Assembly (NCBI GenBank): GCA_038147335.1
Contig: JAYQTK010000002.1
Span: forward strand, 186,001-250,000
Source of the DNA: Marisimplicoccus sp038147335
Lineage (GTDB): Bacteria; Bacteroidota; Bacteroidia; Flavobacteriales; Flavobacteriaceae
Length of the DNA: 64,000 bases
Reading direction: 5' to 3'
The position numbers and the translations under genes were made by a program. Within the stretch, counting starts at the first letter, position 1, and every line of letters starts with the position of its first letter. The notes beneath the pieces were generated by a model. It searched no databases. It was not told the DNA's origin and saw only the letters and a program-made list of their open reading frames with translations. Positions 61,814 through 64,000 of the stretch are shown piece after piece.

Positions 61814-63004
61814 TCAGTTTAAAGCAGCTTGGACTTTATTTGCGGCTTCATCAAAGGCAATTGCAGATTGAACATTTAATCCTGAACCATCAATTATTTT
61901 CTTTGCTTTATCAGAATTAGTTCCTTGAAGCCTAACTATAATAGGTATATCAATATTACCAAGATTTTTATATGCAGAAACAATACCCTCAGCTACACGG
62001 TCACACCTTACTATTCCACCAAATATATTAACCAGTATTGCTTTTACATTTGAATCTTGCAGAATTAATCTAAATGCTTTTTCAACCCTGCTTGAATCAG
62101 CAGTTCCACCAACATCAAGAAAATTAGCAGGCTCACCTCCAGCAAGTTTAATCAAATCCATTGTTGCCATTGCTAAGCCAGCTCCATTTACCATACACCC
62201 AACATTTCCATCTAAGTCAACATAATTTAGCCCAGACTCTCTAGCCTCAACTTCAACAGGATTTTCTTCACTAAGGTCTCGCATTGATTCATATTCAGCG
62301 TGTCTAAAAAGAGCATTTTCATCAATAGTTACTTTAGAATCTACAGCTATAATTTTATCATCAGCTGCCTTAAGAACAGGATTAATTTCAAAAAGTGATG
62401 CATCTGACCCAGTGTATGCATTGTAGAGATTAGTAACAAATTTTACCATATTTTTAAAAGCTTGGCCTTTTAAACCAAGATTAAATGCAATTTTTCTAGC
62501 TTGAAAAGGAAGAATTCCAGAACCAGGGTCAATTTCTTCATTAAATATTAGATCTGGAGTATTTTCTGCAACTGCCTCAATATCTACTCCACCCTCTGTT
62601 GAGTATACAATCATATTTTTTGAAGATGATCTATTCAGTAACACTGACATATAAAACTCTTTTCTATCACCCTCACCATCATAATATACATCTTCAGCAA
62701 TTAAAACCTTATTTACTAGCTTACCTTCTTTAGGAGTTTGTGGAGTCACAAGATTCATTCCAATTATTTCTGAAGATATAGATCTTACCTCATCCAAAGA
62801 TTTAGCAATTTTTACTCCTCCACCCTTTCCTCTTCCACCTGCATGAATTTGAGCTTTAACAACAAAAATTTCTGTTCCTGTTTCATTTGAAAGTTTTTTT
62901 GCGCACTCAACAGCCTCATCGGGATTATTTGCTACATAGCCTCTTTGAATCGAAACATTAAATTTTTCTAATAATTGTTTTCCTTGATATTCATGTAAAT
63001 TCAT
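61814..63004 (-). CDS. sucC: succinate-CoA ligase (ADP-forming) beta subunit
   Basis: Forms succinyl-CoA synthetase with SucD in the TCA cycle. I start at ATG 63004 (MNLHEYQGKQLL), the invariant family start; the longer frame to 63070 is not homologous. The ATP-grasp domain includes AQIHAGGRGKGGGVKIA near residue 50, and the CoA-ligase domain NFLDVGGTADSSRVEKAF and NIFGGIVRCDRVAEG. About 396 residues, normal. sucD is not adjacent. A TATATTTG box ends 5 bases before the ATG, suggesting a leaderless transcript. Confidence 0.96.
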   Translation of the reverse strand: MNLHEYQGKQLLEKFNVSIQRGYVANNPDEAVECAKKLSNETGTEIFVVKAQIHAGGRGKGGGVKIAKSLDEVRSISSEIIGMNLVTPQTPKEGKLVNKVLIAEDVYYDGEGDRKEFYMSVLLNRSSSKNMIVYSTEGGVDIEAVAENTPDLIFNEEIDPGSGILPFQARKIAFNLGLKGQAFKNMVKFVTNLYNAYTGSDASLFEINPVLKAADDKIIAVDSKVTIDENALFRHAEYESMRDLSEENPVEVEARESGLNYVDLDGNVGCMVNGAGLAMATMDLIKLAGGEPANFLDVGGTADSSRVEKAFRLILQDSNVKAILVNIFGGIVRCDRVAEGIVSAYKNLGNIDIPIIVRLQGTNSDKAKKIIDGSGLNVQSAIAFDEAANKVQAALN

Positions 63005-63009
63005 GGCGA

Positions 63010-63017
63010 CAAATATA
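63010..63017 (-). promoter_or_regulatory. candidate -7 box for sucC
   Basis: TATATTTG fully matches TAnnTTTG and is separated from the sucC ATG by only 5 bases, implying a leaderless or nearly leaderless mRNA. No clear -33 TTTG is seen at the expected distance. Confidence 0.45.
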
Positions 63018-63082
63018 ACCACAAAACTTAAGATATTTGAATTATTTAAAATCAGAATTATATTTATCACTTAAAACAAAAA

Positions 63083-64000
63083 ATGGATATTAAAATACTT
63101 AAAGAAGCTGCTTTAAAATTTGGAACTCCAATTTATTTGTATGATCTAAAAATCATTGAAAATCAATTTGACAAATTAAACAAAGAGTTAAGTGTTTTAG
63201 AAAACTACAAAATTCATTTTGCAGCCAAGTCTCTCTCTAATATTTCAATTTTAAAATATATTAAGAAAATGGGTGCTGGTCTTGATGCAGTTTCAATTGA
63301 GGAAGTTATGATTGGCCTGAAATGTGGTTTCAATAAAGATGAAATTCTATATACTCCTAATGGTGTTAGTTTTGAAGAGATAAAAGAGGTATTCAAACTT
63401 GGAGTTAAAATAAATCTTGATAGCATAGAATCTATAAAAGATTTTGTAGATGAGTTTGGCAATCAACCAATAACTGTTAGAATAAACCCAGGGATTTATG
63501 CTGGTGGAAATGATAATGTCAGTGTAGGACACTCTGAGTCAAAGTTTGGAATTCCTGAAGAAAGAATAGATGAATTGTTAGATATGGAAAATAAGGGTAA
63601 AATTAAAATCACAGGTCTTCATATTCACACTGGAAGTGATATAACTAAGAATAATCAATTTAAAGAAGGGATCAAGAAGATTTTCTCCATCGCTAGAGAC
63701 TTCAAAAACATTGAGAGTATTGATTTAGGTGGTGGAATAAAAATTCCATACTATAAGGATGACACTTCAACTAATCTAAATGATTATGTAAAAGAGGTTT
63801 CAAAGGAATTAAAAAAGTTTGAGTCAGAATTTAATAGGAAATTAAAACTAATATTTGAACCAGGTAAGTTTCTTGTTAGTGATTGTGGGTTTTTTATAAC
63901 TAGAGTAAATTACATTAAGTCCACAAAAACTAAAGATTTCCTTCAAGTAGATTCTGGCTTTAATCATTTACTAAGACCAACCCTATATGGGTCTCATCAT
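63083..64000 (+). CDS. lysA: diaminopimelate decarboxylase, truncated by the window edge
   Basis: LysA decarboxylates meso-diaminopimelate to lysine with PLP. The gene starts at ATG 63083 and is open to the last base (306 codons). Visible are HFAAKSLSN (the PLP-lysine region, near residue 50), GAGLDAVSIEEV, YTPNGVS, the substrate segment GLHIHTGSD, DLGGG and FEPGKFLV near residue 258. Length and motif order match flavobacterial LysA. It is divergent from sucC across a 78-base gap with no consensus promoter reading toward it. Confidence 0.95.
   Translation, partial: MDIKILKEAALKFGTPIYLYDLKIIENQFDKLNKELSVLENYKIHFAAKSLSNISILKYIKKMGAGLDAVSIEEVMIGLKCGFNKDEILYTPNGVSFEEIKEVFKLGVKINLDSIESIKDFVDEFGNQPITVRINPGIYAGGNDNVSVGHSESKFGIPEERIDELLDMENKGKIKITGLHIHTGSDITKNNQFKEGIKKIFSIARDFKNIESIDLGGGIKIPYYKDDTSTNLNDYVKEVSKELKKFESEFNRKLKLIFEPGKFLVSDCGFFITRVNYIKSTKTKDFLQVDSGFNHLLRPTLYGSHH

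Noticed and set aside
63005..63070. N-terminal extension of sucC
   Set aside because: Conserved SucC begins MNLHEYQGK at 63004 and the upstream residues are not homologous.

Overview
This window is a stretch of very A+T-rich chromosome (roughly 70% A+T by eye) from a member of the Bacteroidota, most likely a marine flavobacterium with a compact genome. The evidence is the gene set and its order: a GSII-type glutamine synthetase, a GldI-like peptidyl-prolyl isomerase, DUF5683, DUF3810, DUF368 and DUF349 proteins, tandem rhomboids beside mutL, and lysA/sucC and relA-fur-purA-ostA linkages. Several promoters also match the Bacteroidota pattern TTTG-N18/19-TAnnTTTG. Shine-Dalgarno sequences are essentially absent. 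TTG starts are frequent, neighbouring genes often overlap by 1-11 bases, and several convergent pairs share a stop-codon tetranucleotide.

Layout. 1-4.7 kb: purM-prfA-pyrF operon (minus), glnA, a Na+/Ca2+ exchanger and tRNA-Arg. 4.7-5.1 kb: a gap without conventional genes. It holds a 28-codon cysteine-rich microprotein candidate and a candidate structured RNA with its own promoter. 5.1-8.6 kb: small envelope or hypothetical proteins, a pirin and an msrA-led minus-strand operon. 8.6-13.7 kb: a carbohydrate locus. A GH109-type glycosidase, a galactokinase-like GHMP kinase and a sugar nucleotidyltransferase overlap as one operon, and a PhyH dioxygenase-SDR pair runs the other way. 13.7-23 kb: accessory genes comprising NTF2-like lipoproteins, a degenerate serine recombinase, two Gfo/Idh oxidoreductases, an OmpA protein with thrombospondin type 3 repeats, DUF3089, Cu/Zn superoxide dismutase, an acyltransferase and OxyR. 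Three of these genes carry single-base frameshifts.

23-64 kb is mostly conserved core: two tRNA-Pro genes, parAB-DUF5683-lepB, rhomboids-mutL-ribH, recF (also frameshifted)-dciA, ndk, nrnA-PPIase, two amidohydrolases, relA-fur-purA-ostA, TPR-DUF368-aroE-DUF349, def-ruvX, tsaC-cca-ctaA-uvrB, hsp20, sucC and the start of lysA.

Functionally the window combines nucleotide biosynthesis, translation termination, cell division and chromosome partition, DNA repair, the stringent response, envelope biogenesis and oxidative-stress defence. I found no CRISPR array, prophage, insertion sequence or complete defence system. The observations most worth following are the cysteine-rich microprotein, the adjacent putative RNA, the three-gene glycosidase-kinase-nucleotidyltransferase cassette and the inactive-looking resolvase. 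The four frameshifted genes look at least as much like consensus errors as like gene decay.
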